DNA from: Paenibacillus sp. FSL H8-0332
GTDB lineage: Bacteria; Bacillota; Bacilli; Paenibacillales; Paenibacillaceae
Assembly (NCBI RefSeq): GCF_037963835.1
Contig: NZ_CP150145.1
Span: 4,774,001-4,838,000 of the forward strand
Length of the DNA: 64,000 nucleotides
Direction: 5' to 3'
Each line of letters starts with the position of its first letter. Positions within the stretch are counted from its first letter, which is position 1. The notes beneath the pieces were generated by a model that was not told the DNA's origin, made no database searches, and was given only the letters and a program-made list of their open reading frames with translations. The translations under genes were made by a program, and so were the position numbers. Below, in pieces: positions 44,726-54,010 of the stretch.

Positions 44726-46537
44726 TTACATAAATTCAAAAGTAAACACCAACACGCCCTCTGCTCCGGGCTGGAGAACCTGGAAGTCCAGGCTATGCCA
44801 CACTGTGTCCTGGCCATAGTGGTCCTGGTACACATGTGCGGTAATCTCCGGCCGGACGATCTGCGGATCGTAGGTTACCTGGACGCCATGTCCATCAGCG
44901 CCCGGTAGCAGTACTTGCCGTGGACCGGTCAACTCCGGTCTGCGCCACGTTACGAAGCGTTCCGTCCAGCTTGCCGGGGTTCCGTCATAGCGATAGGTGT
45001 CGGTCAGCTCAAGACGGGGCAGCTCCTCCTTATGCCAGACCAGCGAACGGACCAGGGATTGCAGTCCGGCTACCGGGTACGCCCGGGCCAGCTCCAGCGT
45101 CAGCTCATCCTTCACCGCCGCTGCTGATGCATGCAGCACTGTAGTCTGGAACTCCCGTCCTGCCCCCTGGTACTGGCCGTCAATAATCGGCACGCTGTGG
45201 CCCTGCGACCCGTTGCAGTCATAGCCGTAACGGCCGGTCCCGAAATAGTCCGCCGTGTACTCTCCGCTGCCCAGATCGGCCGCAAAAATCTCCCCCCGGC
45301 CGCTCAGAATAAATTGGCCCAGGTCATTATGGTTATGCGGCTCGTCGTTGTGGCCGCCCTTGGCCGCGAAGCCGAAGGCACCCGCAGCAGAGACATGACG
45401 CGATACGAGCCAAGCGGCATCGGGCAGATAGCTGCTGCCAGCCTCCCAGGACTGGTTCTCCTTCCCGGCTCTTGTCCAGATCAGATTGCGCAGCGCCGGT
45501 GCGAAGCGGCTGCAGTGATCCTCCGTGAACGGGGCACGCAGTGCAGACGGCGGGCGCAGGACATCCGGATAGACATCCGCCAGATAATGGGAGAGTCCCA
45601 TATGCACCCGCACGCGGGGTACTGAATCGGAGAAATTGGCGACATAGCTGCCATCAATGAAGCATTGCTGCTGGAAGCGGGCGATCTGTGCCACCTTCTC
45701 CTGCTTGAACCAGTCCAGCCTGCCTCCGCTTCTTGCACGGAGCAGATCGCTGTAATAAGTGAAATAACCAAACCCGTAATTCCAGTAGCCCAGCCCCTCC
45801 TGGCAGGCCCCGTCTTCCCCAAATCCATGCAAATAATAATTCATACTGCTCTCTGTCTTCAGGAGGATCTCCGCCAGCATATCCTTATCCTTCACTAGCA
45901 GTAGTGCAGCCGCACCCACAGAACCCGCACAGACCGCCGCCCAATTGTGAGTCGAGGTCTCCCAGAAATATGGGCCATGCGCCAGGAACGGCCGGAAAAT
46001 TCTACGCTCCACCTCACTCCGTATCCGGGAGCGGAGCAGCAGCGGGAGACGCTCCCCGAGCAGCAGCAAACACTCGCTTAAGGTAAAGCCTGTCTCGGAG
46101 GAGAACAGATCGATATGCCGGTTGATCTCAGCAACATCATGCTTCTCTGGAAGATGGGCGGGAACACACCACGTGTACTCATCGCAGATCGCCCATAGAA
46201 TATCTGCAAGCTTCTCCAGAGCTGCTGCGTTCTCCGGCTCCAGCAGACTAAGGAACACATACGTATTCAGCCTTCTTCTCCGTTCAAAATAAGGCCGCTC
46301 ATACTCCAGTCTCGACCCCGTCTGCCGGAAAAGGGTAAACAAACTATACGTCAGCAGCGGTATAGGCTGCCCTTCCAGCCGCTGTGCTTCTGCACGAATC
46401 TCACTAACACTGGCCTGCAAGACTTCAGAAGATGCCGCCTTACTCCAAAAAGCTGCCGAATCCCCTTGCGGATAATATAAGCTGAGATCTGCCGGCTTCA
46501 TGTTCTCTACGATTGCCTTAAGTTCCTGTACGTTCAT
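44726..46537 (-). CDS. heparinase II/III-like protein (polysaccharide lyase superfamily)
   Basis: 603 residues from ATG 46537 with AGGAGAGG upstream. N-terminal alpha/alpha-toroid (HNWAAVCAGSVGAAALLL, GFGEDGACQEGLGYWNYGFG) and C-terminal beta-sandwich beginning GGHNDEPHNHNDLGQFILSG, the His-rich signature of heparinase II/III-like lyases. No signal peptide is seen, so it acts on imported oligosaccharides, with GH88 as the next step. Confidence 0.87.
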   Translation of the reverse strand: MNVQELKAIVENMKPADLSLYYPQGDSAAFWSKAASSEVLQASVSEIRAEAQRLEGQPIPLLTYSLFTLFRQTGSRLEYERPYFERRRRLNTYVFLSLLEPENAAALEKLADILWAICDEYTWCVPAHLPEKHDVAEINRHIDLFSSETGFTLSECLLLLGERLPLLLRSRIRSEVERRIFRPFLAHGPYFWETSTHNWAAVCAGSVGAAALLLVKDKDMLAEILLKTESSMNYYLHGFGEDGACQEGLGYWNYGFGYFTYYSDLLRARSGGRLDWFKQEKVAQIARFQQQCFIDGSYVANFSDSVPRVRVHMGLSHYLADVYPDVLRPPSALRAPFTEDHCSRFAPALRNLIWTRAGKENQSWEAGSSYLPDAAWLVSRHVSAAGAFGFAAKGGHNDEPHNHNDLGQFILSGRGEIFAADLGSGEYTADYFGTGRYGYDCNGSQGHSVPIIDGQYQGAGREFQTTVLHASAAAVKDELTLELARAYPVAGLQSLVRSLVWHKEELPRLELTDTYRYDGTPASWTERFVTWRRPELTGPRQVLLPGADGHGVQVTYDPQIVRPEITAHVYQDHYGQDTVWHSLDFQVLQPGAEGVLVFTFEFM

Positions 46538-46575
46538 GCCTGAGCTTCCTCTCCTGTTCAGTCTGGCTGTATCCC

Positions 46576-47718
46576 TTATTCCAAAGCATGGTCCCGCATC
46601 ACATTCTCGCCGTCTGCGATTCTCCGTGCCGTCCATTTCATGTCCTCTCCCGACCAGAAGGGATCAGCAGGAGGCAAGCCCAGCGGCAGGAAGACAGCAG
46701 CGCACAGATACAAACTGCCCGTATTAATGTAGCTCTCGGCCAGTTCCGGCTGATAACCGTAGATGCCCGGACGGAGCCAGCCGTTCTCATCCAGTGTGCC
46801 CGGATATTCCATGATCCGGCGGATCACGGCGGTCAAAGCGCAGCGCACCTGGGCCGGAGGCAGCGAGTCTTCGAGAAAATGCTGGAGCGCCGCCTGCGAC
46901 AGCAGCTGAAATGCCCCGAACCGGTAGACAATCGAGCGCCCGAGGAACGGATATGTTCCGTCCGGGGCGATGCTGCGCTCCAGCACGGATGCATATCTCT
47001 GCGCCCGCTGCAGGACCAAGGGTCTAAGCCGGGCATACTCCTCATTCTCTTGTTCGAAAAGGGTAACAACATCCACCAGCATCGGCTGAATCACGAAGCT
47101 GTTGTAATAATCCCAGTGGAAGTCCTTCCCGTCCCCGTAGACTCCGTCACCCTTGTACCAGTCCATGAACATGTGGACTGCGTAACCGACCCGCATCCGG
47201 TCATACTCCGGGTCCTCCAGCAGGTATAAGGCTGCCTCCACCATCGCACTGAACAGCAGCCAGTTGCTGCCGCTGGGAGCGGTCCTCCGTGTCTGCTTAA
47301 GTGCAACAATCAGATGGCCTTTGACCCGTGCGTCCAGTCTGGATGTAATCGCTTTCGGTGCACGCACCAGAGCATGAGCCAGAAATGCCGCATCGACCAA
47401 TGGCTGGCCTTCAGTCTTGAATTCCATATAGTCAGGCGACTGCGGATCGACCGCCGCATCGATCGCTCCCAGCATCAGCCCGGCATAACGGGCTCTTAAG
47501 CGCTCTTCTTCACCCTCAAGCCCCTGAAGCTCCAGCCAGGGAGCCATTCCGCAAGCCAGCCTTGCAAAAGCTTCCAGATGCGCAAACTGGCTGCGCTCGC
47601 TATGAAACTCCGTAGGTAACCACTCTTTCAGTTTCCGTGCGGCGAGCGCCTCCAGGACCGGCGTTCCAATCCGCAGCATCGTATCCAGCCAGTATTTACG
47701 CTGTTCTATCCCACTCAT
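46576..47718 (-). CDS. DUF2264 protein, short form
   Basis: 380 residues. Matches the N-terminal toroid of the larger DUF2264 protein in the same operon but without its C-terminal part: AHLEAFARLACGMAPWLELQ, SGSNWLLFSAMVEAALYLLE, GDGVYGDGKDFHWDYYNSFV and PFLGRSIVYRFGAFQLLSQA. First gene of the operon; divergent from an AraC regulator. Activity unknown. Confidence 0.87.
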   Translation of the reverse strand: MSGIEQRKYWLDTMLRIGTPVLEALAARKLKEWLPTEFHSERSQFAHLEAFARLACGMAPWLELQGLEGEEERLRARYAGLMLGAIDAAVDPQSPDYMEFKTEGQPLVDAAFLAHALVRAPKAITSRLDARVKGHLIVALKQTRRTAPSGSNWLLFSAMVEAALYLLEDPEYDRMRVGYAVHMFMDWYKGDGVYGDGKDFHWDYYNSFVIQPMLVDVVTLFEQENEEYARLRPLVLQRAQRYASVLERSIAPDGTYPFLGRSIVYRFGAFQLLSQAALQHFLEDSLPPAQVRCALTAVIRRIMEYPGTLDENGWLRPGIYGYQPELAESYINTGSLYLCAAVFLPLGLPPADPFWSGEDMKWTARRIADGENVMRDHALE

Positions 47719-47838
47719 CCTAGTTCCACCCTCTCAGGTATTCTTCTTCTCTAGTGTATTGTGGTATTATTGCAATGTCTTTGCGAATAATGATGATTTA
47801 TTGCGTATGTTGTGATCAACAAGAAAGGGGCTGTGACA

Positions 47839-48669
47839 ATGAAGCATGCCCGGTATTATGAAACGTTCGACGGCGATATTCTGGCCGGTATCGGCAATTC
47901 TCCGATCTCGCCGACGAGGGATTTCCATATCCATGACCACTATGAAATCTTCCTGTTCCTGGGCGGCAGCGTGAACGGCTTCGTGGACCAGTACAGCTAT
48001 CCGCTGGAGCGCGGCGACGTCCTGTTATTCAACAATCATGAGATTCATAAAATCATCAACCGCTCTCCCGAGCCTTATGAGCGGCTGACCATTCATTTCA
48101 AGGCACCGCTGGTCTATCCATTCTGTACGGCGACCACGAATCTGCTGGCCTGCTTCCAGAACCGCCAGCCCGGGGAGAATAACCTGGCCCGGATGGAGGA
48201 GCCGCTGCTCTTGGAGTATACCGCCCTCTCCTCCCGGCTGATTGCAGCCCTGGAGCGCAAGCAGTACGGCAGCGAGGTGCTGGCCCTGACGTATCTGATT
48301 CAGATTCTGGTGCTGATCAACGAGTTGTACAGCCGCACCCGTGCCGCCGTGCCCAGTATGATCTCCTCCCATATTCAATCTGCGATGAGCTACATCGACA
48401 ACCACCTGCACCTGAATCTGTCGCTGGCGCATATCGCCGGGGAGCTGAATCTGGATAAATACTATCTCAGTCATCTGTTCAAGCAGCAGACCGGCGGAAC
48501 CGTCTACCGTTATGTCCTGCTCAAAAAGATCGCGTTATCCAAGCAGCTTCTGTCCGCCGGCAACTCCGTGTCCGATACCTGCTACCTGTCCGGCTTCAAT
48601 GATTATGCCAATTTCATCCGCACCTTCAAGAACATCACGGGCATCCCGCCGGGAAAATACGGCAAATAA
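47839..48669 (+). CDS. AraC-family regulator of the uronate operon
   Basis: 276 residues, ATG at 47839 with AAAGGGG upstream (the open frame starts earlier). Cupin sensor (RDFHIHDHYEIFLFLGGSVN, GDVLLFNNHEIHK) and AraC domain at about 180-275 (LSLAHIAGELNLDKYYLSHL; LSGFNDYANFIRTFKNITGI). Divergent from the DUF2264-led operon 120 bases away, its likely target. Confidence 0.9.
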   Translation: MKHARYYETFDGDILAGIGNSPISPTRDFHIHDHYEIFLFLGGSVNGFVDQYSYPLERGDVLLFNNHEIHKIINRSPEPYERLTIHFKAPLVYPFCTATTNLLACFQNRQPGENNLARMEEPLLLEYTALSSRLIAALERKQYGSEVLALTYLIQILVLINELYSRTRAAVPSMISSHIQSAMSYIDNHLHLNLSLAHIAGELNLDKYYLSHLFKQQTGGTVYRYVLLKKIALSKQLLSAGNSVSDTCYLSGFNDYANFIRTFKNITGIPPGKYGK

Positions 48670-48704
48670 AGACGGCAGCGCCTCTATTAGCTGCGCTGCC
48701 GTCT
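48670..48704 (+). terminator. strong hairpin after AraC gene
   Basis: AGACGGCAGCGC and GCGCTGCCGTCT form a perfect 12-bp stem directly after the stop codon. No T-run follows, so termination efficiency is uncertain. Confidence 0.6.
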
Positions 48705-48750
48705 ATGCGTAAGAATTACTGATTTTGTTGTTGCGGGATTAGCCGTGACT

Positions 48751-48875
48751 CCAGAGAAGTTTTGGACTTCCGGCCGCTGTTGTATTAGGATTTCCTGATT
48801 TGAACCGCTCTTCGCGGTAGAAATCCTAATACAAAGGCGGTCGCTATCGCTCCTCCAGTTCCAAAATTCCCCTCC
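48751..48875. repeat. structured repeat, copy B
   Basis: Same nested design as copy A at 18715: outer arms around TTTTGGAC and GTTCCAAAA, a perfect 15-bp middle stem (48780-48794 with 48820-48834) and an inner ACCGC/GCGGT hairpin (48804-48818). Several stem pairs differ from copy A on both sides. Confidence 0.75.
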
Positions 48876-48928
48876 GCCACTTTTCCCTTGACTCAAATTT
48901 TTAAAATCGATCTTTATACCGGCTGCCG

Positions 48929-49702
48929 CTACCGCTCCCCTCCCTTATACTCTGTAGGGCTAACGCCCGTATACTCCTTGAATACCTTGGAGAAATAGTG
49001 CTGGTCGCCGAAGGACAGCAGCTCCGACAGCTCCTTCACCTTCAGCTCCGGCCTGAGCGTGATCAGCCGGCAGGCTTCGGCAATCTTCAGCTGCATCGTG
49101 TAATGCACGAAGGTCTGGTGCGAATATTTCTTGAAGATCCTGCTCACATAGGAGGGACTTACATGAAACTTAAGCGCCACATCGGTGATGGAGAGCTGGG
49201 AGTACCTATGCTGCTGTAAGTACTGCTCGAGCTGCCCGAACAGCTCCTCGCCGCTCTTCTTCCGCTGCCGGAGCTCGGCAATGCCATCCGGCAGCTCCTT
49301 GGCAGTGCTTTGCTGCTCCTCCTGCTGCTCCTCCAGATGAGCGACCAGCCGCTGCATCACTTCGGCAAGCTGCTGCCGCTCCACCGGCTTCAGCAGATAA
49401 TCGAATACCTGCAGATTCAGCGCTTTGCGCGTATACTCAAAGTCGCTGTAGCCGCTGATCAGCACCGCCTTAAGAGCCGGATTCACTAGCCTGCACTCCC
49501 CGATCAGCGCCAGCCCGTCCAGCTTAGGCATGCGGATATCGGTCAGCAGGATATCCACCGGGTTAGCCTTGATGTATTCCAGGGCATCCAGCCCGTTCGA
49601 GGCGGTAGCGGCGATGCGGACAGGCAGCTCCATGGACTGCATAAGAGCTTCGATATTCCGCAGAATCGGCTTGCTGTCCTCGGCAATGATAGCGGTATAC
49701 AT
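48929..49702 (-). CDS. short YesN-type response regulator
   Basis: 257 residues, ATG after GGGAGGG. Receiver 1-120 with E8-D9, D55 (LTDIRMPK) and YLLKPVE; a Gln-rich linker (EEQQEEQQ), then the AraC domain (LKFHVSPSYVSRIFKKYSHQ, FGDQHYFSKVFKEYTGVSP). It lacks the long middle region of the other two YesN proteins. Eighteen bases after the kinase gene; the pair is divergent from the third transporter. Confidence 0.92.
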   Translation of the reverse strand: MYTAIIAEDSKPILRNIEALMQSMELPVRIAATASNGLDALEYIKANPVDILLTDIRMPKLDGLALIGECRLVNPALKAVLISGYSDFEYTRKALNLQVFDYLLKPVERQQLAEVMQRLVAHLEEQQEEQQSTAKELPDGIAELRQRKKSGEELFGQLEQYLQQHRYSQLSITDVALKFHVSPSYVSRIFKKYSHQTFVHYTMQLKIAEACRLITLRPELKVKELSELLSFGDQHYFSKVFKEYTGVSPTEYKGGER

Positions 49703-49720
49703 AGCGGTCCCTCCCCGGTT

Positions 49721-51517
49721 CTAGTAGAAGTCTTTACTCATAGATGCGATAATCTGGACCGTAGCCCCCTTTTCCCCGTCCAAGTGGTTGTAGATGTTGA
49801 AGAACAGCCGGTTCCTGTACATCAGCTTCAGCCGGTTCACCGTATTCACAATCCCCATATTGCCAATTCCTGAGGTATCATGCCGAAGCTCATTGACCCC
49901 GGAATCCGAGTCCTCAATATTGTCCAGAATCTCCCTGATCCTGCCCGGCGCGAAGCCTTCCCCGTTATCCCTGATTTCGATGGCCCACAGGCCGTTATAT
50001 ACCTTCACCCGCACCTCAATCCGCCAAGGAGGGTCCGTATTCTTAAAAGCATGCTCGATACAATTCTCCACGAATGGCTGAATCACCAGCCGGGGCAGCT
50101 CAATCTGCTCAAGCCCCCCGTACCCGTCAATCTCCCACTCCAGGTCATCCTCGAAATTATGCTGAATCAGGGACAAATAATGCTGCGTATGCTTCAGCTC
50201 CTCCGTCAACGCCACATGCTGATAAGGAGAGGACACAATATAGCGCAGACTGTCCGAGAGATGCTTGCACATTTCGGTCACCACGCTATTCTTCCCTTCC
50301 TGGGCGGCAATGCTGATCAGATACAGGACATTGTGGATAAAATGGGGCGCGATCTGGGCCTGTAAGGCGGAATTCCGCGATTTCACTTCTTCGTGCAGCG
50401 CAAGCTTTTCCCGTTCGATAGATTCCTGTAACCGTTCCAGCAGCTCCTGAAAAGCGCTATTCAGTTGAATCAGCTCATTGTTGTGGGTACGCGGGCCCGC
50501 CTTCATATTCAGGTTGCTGTAGTTCATCCGCAGAATCTGGCTGCGCAGCTTGCGGATCGGAAGCAGCAGGTTCCGGGTCGAGAAGTAGATGAAGATGAAC
50601 GAGAACAGAATCAGCGCTGTGATCAGCAGAATAGAGATGTATTTCACCGAATTGACCGGGCCCAGCACCACACTCCTGGGATTAACCACAAAGGTAGTCC
50701 AGCCCGTCTCGGCAGAGCGGTGGTAAGCCACATAGTTCTGGCCGCTGCTCAGATAGATTCCGTTAGCTGCTGCAGATTCAGAGGGAGACGCTGCGAATTC
50801 CGGGACCTTCTCCCCTTCACGTAGTGCCGGAGAGCTGGAGACCAGCCGCTGCTCCTGATCCATAATATAGACCTTGCCGCCCGCCAGGCCCGCAGCAGAT
50901 CTGTTCAAGTACCGCTGGTCCAGCTGCACCGCCAGATAGCCGAACACCTGACCATTCTGGTTCCTGATCGCCCGCACAAAAGATAGGGTATCCGCCCCCT
51001 GCCGGTACAGCGCGTAACCGCTTGCATTCCAGGTCGGCAGCTTGCTGCTCTCTTCCAGAAACGGCCTTAGCGACGCCGGGCTATCCGCGTATCCGATATA
51101 AGAGGCAACCCGCTCCCCTGTCAGATCATAGATCATCATATCCTCAATGTTCAGACTCGGCCCCAGTGCCTGGAACATGATGTCTTTAAGCCTGCGGCTT
51201 CGGGTCAGCCCTTCAAGGGTAAGCTGTGAATAATCACTGGCAGACAGGAGCGTGAACACCTCTTTGTTCGACAGAATCCGCTGAGAGAGCTGGTTCTGGT
51301 TATTGATATAGAGGTTCAGCTGATCGCTGACCTGGACAGCCGCCAGCTTCATTTCGTTCTCTGTCTTGTCCTTGAGCGGCTGGATCACCATATAATTCAC
51401 ATAGACCAGGAAGCAGCCCAGCACAATCAGCAGGAGCACCATGAAGGTGAAGAAGAACTTCGTTTGCAGACTGGCCTGAACCCTGCCTCCGCGCAATTTC
51501 TGAACAATAGTCGCCAA
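49721..51517 (-). CDS. YesM-type sensor histidine kinase
   Basis: 598 residues, TTG start with AAGGAGG eight bases upstream. Helix 1 FFFTFMVLLLIVLGCFLVYV, sensor domain to about 290, helix 2 ISILLITALILFSFIFIYFS, HAMP, histidine box IAPHFIHNVLYLI with H392 (A instead of the usual N before P), ATPase PFVENCIEHAFK and IRDNGEGFAP. Presumed sensor for the sugar imported by the divergent ABC genes. Confidence 0.92.
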   Translation of the reverse strand: MATIVQKLRGGRVQASLQTKFFFTFMVLLLIVLGCFLVYVNYMVIQPLKDKTENEMKLAAVQVSDQLNLYINNQNQLSQRILSNKEVFTLLSASDYSQLTLEGLTRSRRLKDIMFQALGPSLNIEDMMIYDLTGERVASYIGYADSPASLRPFLEESSKLPTWNASGYALYRQGADTLSFVRAIRNQNGQVFGYLAVQLDQRYLNRSAAGLAGGKVYIMDQEQRLVSSSPALREGEKVPEFAASPSESAAANGIYLSSGQNYVAYHRSAETGWTTFVVNPRSVVLGPVNSVKYISILLITALILFSFIFIYFSTRNLLLPIRKLRSQILRMNYSNLNMKAGPRTHNNELIQLNSAFQELLERLQESIEREKLALHEEVKSRNSALQAQIAPHFIHNVLYLISIAAQEGKNSVVTEMCKHLSDSLRYIVSSPYQHVALTEELKHTQHYLSLIQHNFEDDLEWEIDGYGGLEQIELPRLVIQPFVENCIEHAFKNTDPPWRIEVRVKVYNGLWAIEIRDNGEGFAPGRIREILDNIEDSDSGVNELRHDTSGIGNMGIVNTVNRLKLMYRNRLFFNIYNHLDGEKGATVQIIASMSKDFY

Positions 51518-51650
51518 ACCCGAGCCCTCCTTGAACCTTATGATGCTCTACTTTACAACCAAACCGGCAAATCGACAAGCACCCCTACGAGTTCAGAATA
51601 TTACACAGAAAGTGTCAAGTACAAACATGTACCTTGCGCGGTACTCATTC

Positions 51651-51676
51651 TATAATCAAAAATGTAAACGGATTCA
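51651..51676 (+). promoter_or_regulatory. -10 box and cre-like site before the third SBP gene
   Basis: TATAAT at 51651-51656 with no convincing -35 (activator-dependent promoter likely). TGTAAACGGATTCA at 51663-51676 fits the CcpA cre consensus at 13 of 14 positions and overlaps the expected start of transcription, consistent with carbon catabolite repression. Confidence 0.55.
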
Positions 51677-51709
51677 ATCCACAGAAAATTTCACTACGGG
51701 GGCGATCAC

Positions 51710-53053
51710 ATGAGTACGCAGATGAAGAAAATCGCAACAGGCCTGCTTGCTGGAATCATGACCTTATCGCTGGCGGCATGCGGGTCTGACAATTCAGGCT
51801 CCGGCAATGCTTCGGCTACCAACAGCGGCGGAAACGGAAACAGCGGCAGTGGCAGCAGCAGCGGCAAAAAGGTAACCATCGAGCTGGCCATCTCCAAAAG
51901 CTCGCAGGATTCGGCGTTCGTGGCCCAGGATGTGCTGGATGAGTTCGAACAGAAAACCAATATCAAAGTGAATCTGCAGCTGCTTCCGGCAGAGCAGACC
52001 GCCACCGTACTTCAGACCAAGCTGGCCGTTGACGAGGTGCCTGACCTGATTCAATACAATCTAGCGAGTGCGACAACAGACCTTAACCTGGAGCGCAATT
52101 TCGAGATTCTGGATAACGAGCCTTGGGTGAGCCGGCTGCTGAATAAGGATGTGCTCTCGGCTTACGATCATGTCTACAGCTTCCATTACAGCCAGGATAC
52201 AGGGATGCAGGGAGTCGTCTATAACAAGGATATATTCGCAGACCTGGGTCTTGCCATACCGAAGAATTATGAGGAATTCCTGGCTGTCTGCGAGAAAATC
52301 AAGGCCAGCGGCATCACGCCGGTCTTCATGCCGTTCAAGGATAACTGGGCGGCGAATATCTGGCCGGCTGCCGCTTTTGCCGACTGGGCGGCCAAGAACG
52401 AACCTTCCCTGTTCGAGGACATTAATGCCGGCCGCAAAAAGTGGTCCGATGTTCCCGAGTTCGCCACCTTCCTGGACCAGCAGTATGAGGTCTACAAGAA
52501 AGGCTACACCAACACTGACATCCTCAGCGACAGCTACGATATGGCCGTGGGCAAATTCCTGAAAAAGGAAACTGCCATGATGTTCATGGGAGACTGGCTG
52601 ATCGTGAATGTGGCCGAGAAAGATCCGAATGTGCATCTGGGCCTGTTCGCCATCCCTTCCTCTGAAGATGCAAGTCTGGGCGCAAGCCCGCTGGGCGGCC
52701 AGTTGTTCATTCCGAAGAAAGCCAAGCATATGGATGAAGCGAAGAAATTCCTGGAGTTCCTCGCCACCAAAGAAGTTGCACAGAAAATGGTTGACAGCCA
52801 AGGTTCCGTCTCCAACTTCAGCGATGTCACTACGCCGAAGCTTCCCGATTACAAGCAGGAAATTGTCGATCAATATATCACACCGAAGAAGACTACGCTG
52901 ACTACCGATGCTTACATGATCGTGGACCGCAGCGAGCTGTACCGTCTGCTTCAGGATGAGTTCGCCGGCGGTCTGGACGCTGCTGGCGTACTCAAGGCCT
53001 GGGATGAGAAATTCAGCCAGCTGATGAAGGACAAAGGCGTAGAGGGCTTTTAA
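51710..53053 (+). CDS. extracellular solute-binding lipoprotein (sugar)
   Basis: 447 residues. Signal peptide with LAAC, C24, then a Gly/Ser/Asn spacer to about 55. Solute-binding body (FEQKTNIKVNLQLLPAEQTA; MFMGDWLIVNVAEKDPNVHL). First gene of a transporter operon divergent from the third YesMN pair. Near the uronate operon, so its ligand may be the oligouronide that feeds it; this is inference from proximity. Confidence 0.92.
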   Translation: MSTQMKKIATGLLAGIMTLSLAACGSDNSGSGNASATNSGGNGNSGSGSSSGKKVTIELAISKSSQDSAFVAQDVLDEFEQKTNIKVNLQLLPAEQTATVLQTKLAVDEVPDLIQYNLASATTDLNLERNFEILDNEPWVSRLLNKDVLSAYDHVYSFHYSQDTGMQGVVYNKDIFADLGLAIPKNYEEFLAVCEKIKASGITPVFMPFKDNWAANIWPAAAFADWAAKNEPSLFEDINAGRKKWSDVPEFATFLDQQYEVYKKGYTNTDILSDSYDMAVGKFLKKETAMMFMGDWLIVNVAEKDPNVHLGLFAIPSSEDASLGASPLGGQLFIPKKAKHMDEAKKFLEFLATKEVAQKMVDSQGSVSNFSDVTTPKLPDYKQEIVDQYITPKKTTLTTDAYMIVDRSELYRLLQDEFAGGLDAAGVLKAWDEKFSQLMKDKGVEGF

Positions 53054-53079
53054 TTAGAGCGGATAACCATTACAACAGG

Positions 53080-53110
53080 CAGAATAAAGTCCGTCCGGGG
53101 CTTTATTCTG
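53080..53110 (+). promoter_or_regulatory. intercistronic stem-loop after the SBP gene
   Basis: CAGAATAAAG and CTTTATTCTG, perfect 10-bp stem with an 11-base loop and no T-run. Same position as the hairpin in the GH42 operon; probably tunes permease expression below that of the binding protein. Confidence 0.6.
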
Positions 53111-53137
53111 TTCCTGGCTATAGAGGAGTGTGAAGAG

Positions 53138-54010
53138 ATGAAAGTATCCAAGAGACTATACTCGTATTACCTGATCTGGCCTGCGCTGTTGATCTATTCT
53201 GTGTTTTTCGTGCTGCCTGCGCTAACCGGACTCTTCTATTCCTTCACCGACTGGCGGCTGGACCGGGAAGCAGTCAAGTTCATCGGCTGGGACAATTTTG
53301 AACGGATTTTCACAGATAGAACACTACTACTTGCTATGAAAAATACAGCGATCTTCGCCATCGTTACCGTGCTCGGCAAAAATCTGCTCGGCATCGTGCT
53401 TGCGGTCGGCTTGAACATGAAGCTAAAATCCAAAAATCTGCTGCGGGCTATTTTTTACTCTCCGTCGATCCTAAGCGTTTTGGTTATTAGCATTGTGTTC
53501 ACGCCCATGCTGCGCTCCGACGGAACGATTAACCGTATCTTCGAAGCTGTGGGGCTGCCTTCGCTGAGCCAGGCCTGGCTGACCAATCCGGCTATCGTCA
53601 TCTGGACCGTAGCCTTCGTGTCCATCTGGCAGCATACCGGCTTCCAAATGGCGATCTACCTGGCCGGACTCCAGTCGATCTCCAAAGAATATTATGAAGC
53701 CGCCACCATTGACGGCGCCGGTTCCTGGCGCAGCTTCCGCAGTATCACGATTCCGCTGCTGCTCCCTGCGATCAACATCAATCTGATGCTTACCTTGATC
53801 GGCGGCCTCAAGGTGTTCTCCGAGGTATTCGTCCTCACAGGCGGGGGACCCGGCAACGCCTCCCAGGTGGTCGGTACGATCATCCTGCGCTCGTTCGGAG
53901 AGGGAAGCTGGGGGCTGGGCACAGCCGTCAACACCCTGCTCTTCGCTGCCGTAACCATCATCGCCATTCCCCTGCTGATCTTCATGCGGCGTAAGGAGGT
54001 ATCGGAATAA
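53138..54010 (+). CDS. CUT1 ABC sugar transporter permease (MalF type)
   Basis: 290 residues. Helix 1 LIWPALLIYSVFFVLPALTG, EAA loop EAATIDGAGSWRSFRSITIP near 187. Its stop TAA shares a base with the next start (TAATG), so the two permeases are translationally coupled. Confidence 0.93.
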   Translation: MKVSKRLYSYYLIWPALLIYSVFFVLPALTGLFYSFTDWRLDREAVKFIGWDNFERIFTDRTLLLAMKNTAIFAIVTVLGKNLLGIVLAVGLNMKLKSKNLLRAIFYSPSILSVLVISIVFTPMLRSDGTINRIFEAVGLPSLSQAWLTNPAIVIWTVAFVSIWQHTGFQMAIYLAGLQSISKEYYEAATIDGAGSWRSFRSITIPLLLPAININLMLTLIGGLKVFSEVFVLTGGGPGNASQVVGTIILRSFGEGSWGLGTAVNTLLFAAVTIIAIPLLIFMRRKEVSE

